DNA of 64,000 nucleotides from an uncultured Bacilli bacterium (GCA_934129885.1 CAKOWU010000002.1:96001-160000); one strand, 5' to 3'; shown: positions 33,827-41,887, counted from the stretch's first letter. Made by a program: numbers and translations. Notes: generated by a model not told the origin, from the letters alone.

Positions 33827-34646
33827 AATAAACCTCCAAAATTTTTATCTTAATTGCTTTTTGTATTATCTGATCGTTTAATTCTTCAATTTTATCATCC
33901 AATAATTTAAGCAAATCATTAGATGGAGTAGTATTAATTTCTTCTCTTGAAGCCACATTGTTAATACTATTTAAAGTAACTCCAGCCATTATTTTATCTA
34001 TTTCACTAGTATTAGGATTATTTATAATATCTTGAACTTTTTGAGTTTTATCTTCTCTTTTTTCTTTAGTCATATTTGGAGTTCCATCTAATCTTGAATA
34101 TTCTACTTCTGCAGTTATTTTATCTAATTCACTACTTTTTGAACTTTTTTGTATATTATTCCAGTATTTTTCTTTTTCTTCTTCAGTTTTATGGATTGAA
34201 TATTGATTTTTTTCTTGATTGTTTGTTAAGTATACTTTCCCTAATATACTTAATTTTAATGGTGTTAATTCATGCATACAAGTTAACGCTTTTAAAAGAT
34301 CCATGTGAATATCTTTTAACAATATCATTTCATTATTTAACATTGCTATTATGTCCTCAGTTAATTTAGAACTAAACTTGTTTACTAGTTTACTATCAAT
34401 ATAATAAATGTTATCATTGATTGTTCTAGCCTGAAACTGTAGCCATTCTCTAAGATTTTGTTTTTGCTTTTCCACTTCCAGCCATTGATTAGGCTCAGCT
34501 TTATAAAAACTTATTAATTTGTTTTTATACTGTTTGATTACTTTATTTCTTAGTTTTATTAATTTTTTATAATCTAAATTTTTAATATCTGACATTGTTT
34601 CTTCATTTAGAAGTTTTTTGCTTTTTCTTTCACTTAATATTTTCAT
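33819..34646 (-). CDS. Island coiled-coil protein B
   Basis: 275 residues, unrecognised, highly charged and helical with no membrane helix. It contains two related internal units, 'SSELDKITAEVEYSRL' and 'TSEIDKIMAGVTLNSI', about 40 residues apart, and a C-terminal 'LLKLLDDKIEELNDQIIQKA' coiled coil. The ribosome site is good. Translationally coupled to the tail-anchored protein. Confidence 0.65.
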   Translation of the reverse strand: MKILSERKSKKLLNEETMSDIKNLDYKKLIKLRNKVIKQYKNKLISFYKAEPNQWLEVEKQKQNLREWLQFQARTINDNIYYIDSKLVNKFSSKLTEDIIAMLNNEMILLKDIHMDLLKALTCMHELTPLKLSILGKVYLTNNQEKNQYSIHKTEEEKEKYWNNIQKSSKSSELDKITAEVEYSRLDGTPNMTKEKREDKTQKVQDIINNPNTSEIDKIMAGVTLNSINNVASREEINTTPSNDLLKLLDDKIEELNDQIIQKAIKIKILEVYYE

Positions 34647-34746
34647 ATCTTACCTCCGATTTTATTCCAAAAAATATAATCAACAGCAAAGAGACTTGCT
34701 ACTGACTATATTATTATATTTTTATTTAATCTCTTTACCTATTAAT

Positions 34747-35433
34747 TTATTCTCCAAAAATATCTTTTAATGGATTATAATTATCGTCTAAAGATTTGAT
34801 GATATGTGAATATTCTTCTTTAATTATGCGAGGTACTGAATTAAGAGTTAAAGCAATGGCTTCAAAATCAAATAAGAATTTATCATCTACCTCATCATGT
34901 TTAGCATAAATTGGAGCATATACATTATTTACTACATCATTCTCATCAAATTTTAACCCACCATATTCAGCAACAAACTTTCTGTTCAATTCTACTTCTT
35001 TTTTAGATCTTTCAATTTTTTTGCTAATTTTTTCGGTATATTCTTTAACAGTATCACTATATTGATTATCAAATTCGGACTCTAACGGCTTGATTTTTTC
35101 TTCAACATCCGCTTTCATAAATTCATTCTTTTTAACACCAACAGAAATAGCTACGGCAAAATCCGAATTTTTTGTATTACATTCGTCATATAATCTTTTA
35201 TAATCGTATCTTTTTTGCTCTAATATTTTTTGTATTCTTTCAACTTCAGATAAATATGTGTCAAGCCCTTTTTGAAAACTTTCAGGTGAAAGCATTTTTT
35301 TGATATTTTTTCTAAAACTATATTCAGCCTCATATACTTCATCAGCAAGTTGTAAATATTGTTCAGTTTCTTTAGAATACCTTTCCATAATATCTTTTAC
35401 ATCAGAATTATGTTTCTCAATTAATTCATTCAC
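34747..35433 (-). CDS. Island coiled-coil protein C (first gene of the operon)
   Basis: About 228 residues, unrecognised, rich in E, K and Y. I place the start at the GTG at 35433, six bases after GAAGGAGGAG; a TTG at 35451 overlaps the ribosome site. Long helices ('EKIKPLESEFDNQYSDTVK', 'KISKKIERSKKEVELNRKF') suggest coiled coils. It lies next to the divergent XRE gene with a palindrome between, so it is probably the repressor-controlled promoter-proximal gene. Confidence 0.65.
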   Translation of the reverse strand: MNELIEKHNSDVKDIMERYSKETEQYLQLADEVYEAEYSFRKNIKKMLSPESFQKGLDTYLSEVERIQKILEQKRYDYKRLYDECNTKNSDFAVAISVGVKKNEFMKADVEEKIKPLESEFDNQYSDTVKEYTEKISKKIERSKKEVELNRKFVAEYGGLKFDENDVVNNVYAPIYAKHDEVDDKFLFDFEAIALTLNSVPRIIKEEYSHIIKSLDDNYNPLKDIFGE

Positions 35434-35540
35434 TATTATCTCCTCCTTCAAAATAAAATGAATATAATAAAATTTTAAGAAAAATATACCTTTTTCTACA
35501 TAAATCTACTTATATTGTAACATAAATATTTTTATTTTTT

Positions 35541-35563
35541 GCATAAAATATATAATTTTACGC
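35541..35563. promoter_or_regulatory. Palindromic operator candidate between island operon and XRE gene
   Basis: GCATAAAAT-ATATA-ATTTTACGC, 9-bp arms with one mismatch, in the 199-bp divergent gap. A TATAAT at 35586-35591 lies downstream on the plus strand toward the XRE gene. Confidence 0.55.
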
Positions 35564-35632
35564 ATATTTACATAAGCAATATCACTATAATTGATTTTCA
35601 ATAAATGTAAAATTGTATATAGGAGAAGATTT

Positions 35633-35968
35633 ATGAAAAATAATTTAAAAGAAATTAGAAACAGTAAAAACTTATTGCAAACTAAAGTTGCAATGGATTT
35701 AAATATAACTCAAGAAACAATAAGCTCTTATGAAACGGGACGCGTTTTTCCTAGCTCAGATATGCTTATAAAATTAGCCAATTATTATAATACTTCCATT
35801 GATTATTTACTGTGTCGCACTAAATATAATATGCCAATCAATACTATTAAACCAAATAATATATCTGATGATGATTTTATTTTATTAAATAAAATAAATA
35901 AATTATCTTCACAAAATAGAGTAAAAGTTGAAGCCTATATTGAAGGATTAAATGATAGCTCCAACTAA
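35633..35968 (+). CDS. Island XRE-family repressor
   Basis: 111 residues from the ATG at 35633 with AGGAGA upstream. HTH_3 domain: 'LKEIRNSKNLLQTKVAMDLN', 'TQETISSYETGRVFPSSDML', 'LANYYNTSIDYLLC', the Cro/CI/SinR type. The C-terminal ~35 residues may be a dimerisation helix. It is the only rightward gene in the island and is divergent from the protease operon; it is likely the switch that keeps it off. Confidence 0.9.
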   Translation: MKNNLKEIRNSKNLLQTKVAMDLNITQETISSYETGRVFPSSDMLIKLANYYNTSIDYLLCRTKYNMPINTIKPNNISDDDFILLNKINKLSSQNRVKVEAYIEGLNDSSN

Positions 35969-36106
35969 TTCATATCACTTTTATATCAATTTTTATATAA
36001 TTTTTGATATTTTGATTTAATTATTATTAATTTAAAATATATGAAAATGGTTGATACATATAGCGTTTTTTATCATTTAAAACATTAATAAAACAATTAA
36101 ATAAAA

Positions 36107-36173
36107 CCCTTATTCTCCACCAATATGTTTATTAAAACCTTGATAATTCAAGGTTTTTCTTTATTTATAAGGG
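36107..36173 (+). repeat. Right 67-bp attachment repeat (attR)
   Basis: Exact copy of 28285-28351, including the last 16 bases of the tRNA and its terminator hairpin. Confidence 0.93.
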
Positions 36174-36196
36174 TTTTGTCATATTTTGTTTTTTTG

Positions 36197-36412
36197 TGGG
36201 CTACACCAAAATATATTACTTTCCTATCTATCATTTTATTATTAAAAGTAATTTATCACTCATCATATTATCGCCATATATAATAAATTCATTTTCACCA
36301 CCGTGCATAGACATACCAACTACCACCCCAATAATCAGCAGCAACAATTGACAAATGAAGTTACCTTTATAATTTATAAGAACATTAAATGATTTTTTCA
36401 ATGTGTAGCCCA
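36197..36412. repeat. Small inverted-repeat (MITE-like) element
   Basis: TGGGCTACAC at 36197-36206 and GTGTAGCCCA at 36403-36412 form perfect 10-bp terminal inverted repeats around ~200 bp. The left end runs into CTACACCAAAATATATT, the IS-end motif seen at 13.1, 24.0 and 43.8 kb. A 60-codon open frame inside has a hydrophobic stretch and no recognisable domain; I do not call it a gene. The element sits 24 bp outside attR. Confidence 0.5.
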
Positions 36413-36553
36413 AACATTTAAGATATCTTGGTAAAAATAAAATTTAAAATGTTGATGTTTATCAAAAAAAGTAATAACACAACTTATAGATAAGTATGAG
36501 AAATCAAAATCATTGCTATAATATCACTTATTAATTTAAAGGAGGAGATTAAT

Positions 36554-36874
36554 ATTATAAAAGAATTAAATCAAGCATTTGAAAAATTATTGTTTAATTT
36601 ATCTATAGCAATTTACTATGAACCATATTGTGATGAAAAAGCAGAATATATGGAAATGCTTGAATTAATAGCACAACAAAAAATACAATATGATAAAAGT
36701 AAAAATTTCAATTCATTATCTATAGATGTATTAAATGATGTACACCTTAGCTCACTACCTTTACTTGAAAAATACGCTATCTATGACGGAAACTACGCAG
36801 AACAAATTGAAATATGGAGTGATTATTTGTTAAATTTACAGAAAAAATTAACATTAATAAAGGCAGGAAAATAG
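36554..36874 (+). CDS. Small acidic helical protein with non-ATG start
   Basis: About 107 residues. A strong ribosome site AAAGGAGGAG (36538-36547) is followed at proper spacing by ATT (36554) or ATA (36557), with no ATG/GTG; the first TTG is at 36590. The protein reads 'KELNQAFEKLLFNLSIAIYY' and is mostly alpha-helical with many E/Y; family not recognised. The start may be a rare AUU/AUA codon, or the gene has lost its ATG. A terminator follows at 36.96 kb. Confidence 0.5.
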   Translation: MIKELNQAFEKLLFNLSIAIYYEPYCDEKAEYMEMLELIAQQKIQYDKSKNFNSLSIDVLNDVHLSSLPLLEKYAIYDGNYAEQIEIWSDYLLNLQKKLTLIKAGK

Positions 36875-36957
36875 TCTTATTAAAAAATTAGGAGGATTAC
36901 ATAATAAACCTCTCTACACCTATTGACTTTTATATTTTATCTAATGCAAGTGCACTA

Positions 36958-36985
36958 TAAAGTCTTTGAATATAAGACTTTTTTT
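36958..36985 (+). terminator. Plus-strand terminator
   Basis: AAAGTCTT-TGAATAT-AAGACTTTTTTT downstream of the small gene. Confidence 0.75.
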
Positions 36986-37002
36986 CATATACCTAATAAA
37001 AC

Positions 37003-37030
37003 AAAAAAGACGATATATAAATCATCTTTT
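37003..37030 (-). terminator. Terminator of the thioredoxin-fold gene
   Basis: Minus-strand AAAAGATGAT-TTATAT-ATCGTCTTTTTT. Confidence 0.7.
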
Positions 37031-37035
37031 CACTA

Positions 37036-37896
37036 TTATTTTAGTCCTAATTCACTAAAGAAATTATCAATTTCATCTGTATCGTCAGTGTATCCACTTA
37101 AACTAGAAACAACCTTTTTATCTTTAATTCCTAAAGTAGTAGGAGTTCCCCAACTTTTGTTTTCGTCAAAATAGTCTTTTAATGAATCTTGTAGTGCAGT
37201 TATGTCATCAGATTCCCAAGTATCTATTTCAGCAATATAGATAGGTAAATTATTATCACCAACATATTCATTAATAATAGGTTTAAATTTTAAACAATAA
37301 CTACATGTAGTTTGTGCTAAAATTAAAGCAAATGGTTTATCACTATCATATAATTTCTTATATTGTGCATAACTAATTTCTCCTAAATTTTCATACTCTT
37401 CATCGGCTTTAATATCAAAAGCAAATTTTGCGATACCGGCTTCACTAAGGAAATCTTTAATAGTATCACTTGAAGTTAAATCAGCATCTTTATAATTTGT
37501 AACCTTTCCATCTTTAACAACAAGTACAACGTCTCCATTAAATGAATCGTCACTATATTTAAGATCTTTCTTAATTTTTTTCATATCACTTTTACTGATA
37601 TTATCAGTATCTAAATAATATATAGTATGATCAATACTTTCAGCAACTTTTTCTAAAGATTTTTTATCTTTCGCACTCATCTCACTTGTATATACGATTA
37701 CATTACTAGATTTAGTTGCATATAAACATTCATACTTATCATAGTCTAAAGCACCTAACTTTTTATAATTTTCATCTGCTTTTACACCACAAGCAAAAGA
37801 TTTATCTTTTTCAGGCCAAAATGCAATTACTAAAATCAAAACGATAACTGCAATTACAACACCAAAAAGTACTAAAAGTCTTTTATTTTCGTTCAT
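37036..37896 (-). CDS. Membrane-anchored tandem thioredoxin-fold protein
   Basis: 286 residues from the ATG at 37896 (GGAGGAGGTAAGGAA upstream). One N-terminal anchor (about 8-26). Two repeats follow: the first starts 'FACGVKADENYKKLGALDYD', the second 'FAFDIKADEEYENLGEISYA'. The second has the redox motif CSYC in 'LAQTTCSYCLKFKP' and the cis-proline loop 'SWGTPTTLGI'; the first has lost CxxC. It faces outside and may act as a thiol oxidoreductase on secreted proteins. Single gene. Confidence 0.82.
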   Translation of the reverse strand: MNENKRLLVLFGVVIAVIVLILVIAFWPEKDKSFACGVKADENYKKLGALDYDKYECLYATKSSNVIVYTSEMSAKDKKSLEKVAESIDHTIYYLDTDNISKSDMKKIKKDLKYSDDSFNGDVVLVVKDGKVTNYKDADLTSSDTIKDFLSEAGIAKFAFDIKADEEYENLGEISYAQYKKLYDSDKPFALILAQTTCSYCLKFKPIINEYVGDNNLPIYIAEIDTWESDDITALQDSLKDYFDENKSWGTPTTLGIKDKKVVSSLSGYTDDTDEIDNFFSELGLK

Positions 37897-38034
37897 TTCC
37901 TTACCTCCTCCTATAAATAATAGCACATTTTATTCTAATTTTCCAGCAATATGGCGGTATTTGATATAATTTCAAATGATTTTCACATTGAAAATGCACT
38001 TACAGAACAAGTTTAAATTTATTTAGTAATATAC

Positions 38035-39330
38035 TTATGAAATAAATTTATTAAGTATATCTATAAAAGCAGAATTACAAATATATATATTAACAATATA
38101 AAAACATAAAACAATTACCAAATAATGCCATGCATCACTAAATTTTAATCCTTTAAAAATCTTTTTGAGTAAAATACCAAATATTATAAGTTCCATTAAT
38201 AAGAATAATAAAACTTGTAATCTAAGTACTGTAAAACCAAAAACACTAATATATAAATACATTCTATAATAAGAGTTAAAAATTAATACTACTGAAAAGA
38301 TAATTAAAAGTGCAGTTAAAATTTTAAGTGTATTATTCTTTTCGGTGAGTAACTTTGTTTTATAAATAATAAATAAAATCAAAGCATAATTAATAATTGT
38401 AACAACTAATAGTTCAAAGAAACCTTCTCTAGCATATGCCGCATACGTATATTCATTAGGCAATCCAAGAAAATTACCTGTTAATTTAGAAACTTCTGAT
38501 AAGGTAAAAAGTACAAATATGAAATTAATTATTGTTAAAATAACATTAAATACTACTGCGTCAGTTTTACAGTATTTTCTTTCCTTCATTTCTAAATTAG
38601 GAGCGTTTAATACATTTACTGATATACTAAAGAAACAAATAAAATATAAGATAAATAAAATTATATTCCCAAAATCTAAAAATGAAAATATTTTTGACAC
38701 AAAAGCGTCGAAGTAATCATCGGCAAATACCAATAATATTAATATAACCATTCCAAAGCATAATCCAATAACGCTTCCCTTTATAATTAACCCTATTTTT
38801 TTCCTATCTCGTTTACCAAAGGCATCACTAACTAATGATAAATTACTAAATAATCTTTTAGGGAAAATATCAAAAACTAGCGATAAGTTTTCAAAAGACA
38901 GTTTATATTTTTTATTTAAAAGTCCTATAAAAATCATTTGAAAAAGTAATGCTAGAACAAGGACATTTAATATTTGATTAGAAAAATCTGAATCTAGGGC
39001 TATACTGCTAAGCAGAATAAGAACATACGGAATTAATAGAAAATAATAATTTTTATTTTTTATATTCTCTTTATTAAAATTCATTAAAAATAAGGTACCT
39101 ATAATAAGCAAGGCAAATAAAGATATAATATTTTTTAAATACCAAGCAATATCTAAATTATGAATTATTACCATAAGTAAAGATAACAACAAAGGAATTA
39201 AAAGATTAAATTTATTAAGTTTTATATTAATAGGTTTTCTTCTTTTACCCTCTATAGATAATCCGCATTTAGGACAGTAAAATGTATCATTTTGTAATTT
39301 AGTTCCGCATTCTGTACAATAATTATTCAT
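38035..39330 (-). CDS. Zinc-ribbon DUF4173 multi-pass membrane protein
   Basis: 431 residues from the ATG at 39330. An N-terminal zinc ribbon 'YCTECGTKL...FYCPKCGL' (CxxC...CxxC) is followed by about eleven membrane helices. 'EYTYAAYAREGFFELLVVTI' is the DUF4173 hallmark. Function unknown. The start overlaps the end of the XRE gene upstream by 8 bp, so it is the third gene of a DUF2975-XRE-DUF4173 operon. Confidence 0.8.
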   Translation of the reverse strand: MNNYCTECGTKLQNDTFYCPKCGLSIEGKRRKPINIKLNKFNLLIPLLLSLLMVIIHNLDIAWYLKNIISLFALLIIGTLFLMNFNKENIKNKNYYFLLIPYVLILLSSIALDSDFSNQILNVLVLALLFQMIFIGLLNKKYKLSFENLSLVFDIFPKRLFSNLSLVSDAFGKRDRKKIGLIIKGSVIGLCFGMVILILLVFADDYFDAFVSKIFSFLDFGNIILFILYFICFFSISVNVLNAPNLEMKERKYCKTDAVVFNVILTIINFIFVLFTLSEVSKLTGNFLGLPNEYTYAAYAREGFFELLVVTIINYALILFIIYKTKLLTEKNNTLKILTALLIIFSVVLIFNSYYRMYLYISVFGFTVLRLQVLLFLLMELIIFGILLKKIFKGLKFSDAWHYLVIVLCFYIVNIYICNSAFIDILNKFIS

Positions 39331-39535
39331 TATCGCCACCTCCATATTCAAGTAAATCGCCAGGCTGGCAATCTAAAGCCAAGCATATTAGTGCCAGTGT
39401 AGAAAAACGAATAGCCTTGGCTTTATTATTTTTTAGTATCGATAAATTAGCGGGCGTTATTCCTGTTTTTTCACTAAGGGTATTAAGAGACATTTTTCTT
39501 TTAGCCATCATTACATCTAAATTAACAATTATCAT
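39323..39535 (-). CDS. YozG-like XRE regulator
   Basis: 70 residues, a bare helix-turn-helix of the YozG type: 'MIIVNLDVMMAKRKMSLNTL', 'TGITPANLSILKNNKAKAIR', 'LICLALDCQPGDLLEY'. In Firmicutes it is regularly paired with a DUF2975 membrane protein, as here, forming a membrane-protein/regulator pair. RBS AAGGAGGGC. Confidence 0.9.
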   Translation of the reverse strand: MIIVNLDVMMAKRKMSLNTLSEKTGITPANLSILKNNKAKAIRFSTLALICLALDCQPGDLLEYGGGDNE

Positions 39536-39546
39536 CTTTGCCCTCC

Positions 39547-39999
39547 TTAAACTGTATAGTCTACTTCATCTTTATATATAGTTGCGGCTTTTATGACTGT
39601 AGACAAGCAGTAGAAACTAAGGCCCGCAATAAAGCAAACTACCGCTACCGCAACTGATAAAATAGTAGGAATAAATACCGTTTTAATTAAAACTATTAAA
39701 GATAAAATAATAAATAAAGTCGCAATTACATTCAAATATGTTTCTATTTTCTTTTTAAATGGGGTATCAATATATATATCAGAAAATAATCTATTTAAAA
39801 TAAATATAATAATTAAGCAGATAATAAAACATAAATAGAACGCTATTTTATAAATATTGCTTTGCTCACTAAAACTTGGAACACTATCATATTTAAATAA
39901 GTTATATAGTATAGGTAAAACAAATAAACAACATGCGCCCCCTATAAACATAACTTTTAAAATAATGGATACAATTTTTGCAAGTAAATTTTTCTCCAT
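39547..39999 (-). CDS. DUF2975 membrane protein
   Basis: 150 residues with four membrane helices ('VMFIGGACCLFVLPILYNLF', 'AFYLCFIICLIIIFILNRLF', 'VIATLFIILSLIVLIKTVF', 'ILSVAVAVVCFIAGLSFY'). First gene of the operon with the YozG-like regulator 11 bp downstream. Function unknown, probably modulating the regulator. Confidence 0.85.
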   Translation of the reverse strand: MEKNLLAKIVSIILKVMFIGGACCLFVLPILYNLFKYDSVPSFSEQSNIYKIAFYLCFIICLIIIFILNRLFSDIYIDTPFKKKIETYLNVIATLFIILSLIVLIKTVFIPTILSVAVAVVCFIAGLSFYCLSTVIKAATIYKDEVDYTV

Positions 40000-40216
40000 A
40001 TCCTCACCTCACGAAAATAATATATATCTTTTTTTAATAAATGTCAATATATTTTTATTGATAAACGATAAAAATAGTTTTGTATACATAACAAGACACT
40101 TTCTTATTTAGTTATACAAATTTATTATCAAAAAATAATAATTGGGTATTTCATTTACACCATTTAACCAAATATGAATATGTTATATTGAAAGTAAATG
40201 AAGGGGTGGATTATAT

Positions 40217-40657
40217 ATGTGTAACAATAACACGAATGAATGCCGATGCATATCAGAAATCCTAACAGTTATCAATATCTTGCAAGATAATGCACAATGT
40301 GCGGATACTTGTTTAGATACTTGCGATAGAGGGTTTTTAGGCTGCTCAGTATCAACAGTAGGCTGCAACACTAGACCTATAATGCTATATATAGGTGCTG
40401 GTAATGGTACACCATGGCAAATGCCTACTACTAAAACAAATGCTGTCTGTGGTAATGATGGGGCAACATGTTCAAATGTATTTAGAGTAGAAAAAGTAGA
40501 TGGTTGTTGTGCTACGTTTAGAGTTCTTGGAGAAAATCCTGATTCAGAAGAAGCTGAAACAATACCATATGTCGCAACAAATACATTTTTTACAATGAAT
40601 TTAAATTGTGTATGCTGCTGCAGATGTTTACAAGATACATATGTAGAAGGCGTTTAA
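40217..40657 (+). CDS. CotY/CotZ-family spore coat protein
   Basis: 146 residues with about 18 cysteines. It matches the crust/coat family: 'CRCISEILTVINILQDNAQC', an early Cys cluster, 'NTRPIMLYIGAGNGTPWQ', 'VFRVEKVDGCCATFRVL', and a C-terminal 'LNCVCCCRC' patch. These proteins form disulfide-linked two-dimensional sheets on the spore surface. Ribosome site GGGGTGG; own terminator. In Bacillus SigK/GerE control is known, but I could not read such sites with confidence. Confidence 0.88.
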   Translation: MCNNNTNECRCISEILTVINILQDNAQCADTCLDTCDRGFLGCSVSTVGCNTRPIMLYIGAGNGTPWQMPTTKTNAVCGNDGATCSNVFRVEKVDGCCATFRVLGENPDSEEAETIPYVATNTFFTMNLNCVCCCRCLQDTYVEGV

Positions 40658-40660
40658 AAG

Positions 40661-40688
40661 AATTGCCCGTTGGCAATTTCTTTTTTTA
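40661..40688 (+). terminator. Terminator of the coat gene
   Basis: AATTGCC-CGTT-GGCAATT then TCTTTTTTT. Confidence 0.8.
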
Positions 40689-40693
40689 ATATC

Positions 40694-40718
40694 TAAAAAA
40701 ATAACACATTGTGCTATT
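40694..40718 (-). terminator. Terminator of the convergent small gene
   Basis: Minus-strand AATAGCACA-ATG-TGTTATTTTTTT, including the stop codon of the gene. Confidence 0.75.
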
Positions 40719-41046
40719 TCTCTATTCTTTTAATATCGGTAACATCACTAATTGGAATTAGTTCATTTTCTATGGTGATTAAATGTGTACTATTACGTCC
40801 TACTATCCGTGCAGTGATAGTTTTATCTTTCAGTTTAATTTCCACGTCTGCTTTATACACGTAATTTGATGAGTTAAAAATGTCGTTTATTTTTTGGTTA
40901 ACATTTTTTTCATTTAAAATCACCTTAGAACTTTTAGTGGTTTCTTCCGGCACCCTCTCTTCTTTGCTAGAATATGAAACTCGCTCATTATTTCCTGATG
41001 ACTTTTGGGCGGGGTTTACAAATATACCTGGTAATTTTTTATCCAT
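40714..41046 (-). CDS. Uncharacterised protein next to the coat gene
   Basis: 110 residues from the ATG at 41046, preceded by GAGGTGAG. The N-terminal half is polar and low-complexity ('VNPAQKSSGNNERVSYSSKE'), apparently disordered. The C-terminal half ('VEIKLKDKTITARIVGRNS', 'LITIENELIPISDVTDIKRI') is an Sm-like or small beta-barrel-type sheet. The same design (disordered plus small barrel) occurs in spore-coat morphogenetic proteins, and the gene is convergent with the coat gene, so a coat role is plausible but unproven. Confidence 0.65.
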   Translation of the reverse strand: MDKKLPGIFVNPAQKSSGNNERVSYSSKEERVPEETTKSSKVILNEKNVNQKINDIFNSSNYVYKADVEIKLKDKTITARIVGRNSTHLITIENELIPISDVTDIKRIEK

Positions 41047-41079
41047 ATTTCTCACCTCTCTACCCAATAATATGTCATA

Positions 41080-41877
41080 CTATGATATTTTATTAACAAA
41101 ACTAGTTACCTTATAACCTAAAATAAATAAAATGCTACCTATAATAATATCTAATGTATTAGGGCTAGAGGCAAATATTTCATATACCATCATTAAAAAG
41201 GAAGATGTCATAAGAACAAAGATAAGTAAATTCATAAAAATATGATGCTTTTTAAATAAGTAATTAAGTAATTTTGATAAGACAAATAGCCCTGTAAAAA
41301 TACCAGTAATAAAAAATATATTAAATTTAAAATAAGATGGATTTAACAAATTAGAAAATAAATCTAAAAGTGATTCATAAGCTCCAAGTGACATAAAAAT
41401 TGCGGTACCACTTATTCCCGGAACAATGGAAGTAAATACTTCTATACACCCCATTATAAAGAAACTAATGCCGTTTTTATTAATACTAAATAAGTCACTA
41501 TTACAAATAAAATACATAATACTCATGAAAATAGAGCCTATCAAAAACATTTTAAATAGACTATTTTTACCAAAAGTAATATTTTTTTTGAGTTCTTTAA
41601 ATCCGCTGGCGATTAAGCCGATAAATAAAAACATCATAGGAAAATAATACTCACTTAAAAGCCATTTAATAACTCCGCTAAAAAGGATAATACCACTAAA
41701 TATACCTATACATATAGTTGCAAGAAAAGTGAAATCTTTAAAATTAATATGAAAAATATTAGAAATAATGCTGATAAGTCTTTCATAAATTCCAAAAGAG
41801 ATAGCCATCATACTGCCACTAACGCCAGGTGCGATTTTAAGTATTCCAATTATAAAACCCTTAACTATATTTATCAT
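41080..41877 (-). CDS. DUF368 polyprenyl-phosphate translocase-like membrane protein
   Basis: 265 residues with about eight membrane helices. Two related motifs in opposite halves, 'ILKIAPGVSGSMMAISFGIY' and 'FTSIVPGISGTAIFMSLGAY', are the DUF368 signature (inverted PGxSG repeats). Members called PopT recycle undecaprenyl phosphate across the membrane for peptidoglycan and teichoic acid synthesis. No ribosome site is obvious before the ATG. Substrate inferred from family. Confidence 0.88.
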   Translation of the reverse strand: MINIVKGFIIGILKIAPGVSGSMMAISFGIYERLISIISNIFHINFKDFTFLATICIGIFSGIILFSGVIKWLLSEYYFPMMFLFIGLIASGFKELKKNITFGKNSLFKMFLIGSIFMSIMYFICNSDLFSINKNGISFFIMGCIEVFTSIVPGISGTAIFMSLGAYESLLDLFSNLLNPSYFKFNIFFITGIFTGLFVLSKLLNYLFKKHHIFMNLLIFVLMTSSFLMMVYEIFASSPNTLDIIIGSILFILGYKVTSFVNKIS

Positions 41878-41887
41878 ATTAAAATAT

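Larger units (their letters stand above)
28285..36173. mobile_element. 7.8-kb genomic island integrated at tRNA-Ala, no integrase visible
   Basis: Bounded by perfect 67-bp direct repeats derived from the tRNA-Ala 3' end, the classical footprint of a tyrosine-recombinase element. Inside are one rightward XRE regulator and a leftward cluster of eight genes (one frameshifted) with AT-rich composition and no homology to the core genes around. I find no integrase, excisionase, replication or conjugation gene. The element is therefore either a satellite mobilised in trans or an island that lost its recombinase. Confidence 0.85.

Noticed and set aside
35633..35968. Toxin-antitoxin pair formed by the XRE gene and its neighbour
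   Set aside because: The neighbouring gene is divergent, 228 residues long and coiled-coil, with no toxin fold; a repressor/operon arrangement fits better.
28285..36173. CRISPR array or CRISPR-type repeats in the island
   Set aside because: There are only two repeat copies, 7.8 kb apart, and no spacers; they are tRNA-derived attachment sites.
36231..36413. 60-codon frame inside the MITE-like element
   Set aside because: It has a hydrophobic stretch but no ribosome site and no family resemblance, and it spans the inverted-repeat element.
36923..37174. Plus-strand frame overlapping the thioredoxin-fold gene
   Set aside because: It overlaps two terminators and lies mostly antisense to a clear gene.
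40183..40371. Minus-strand frame opposite the coat gene
   Set aside because: It is a shadow of the Cys-rich coat protein frame; no ribosome site.
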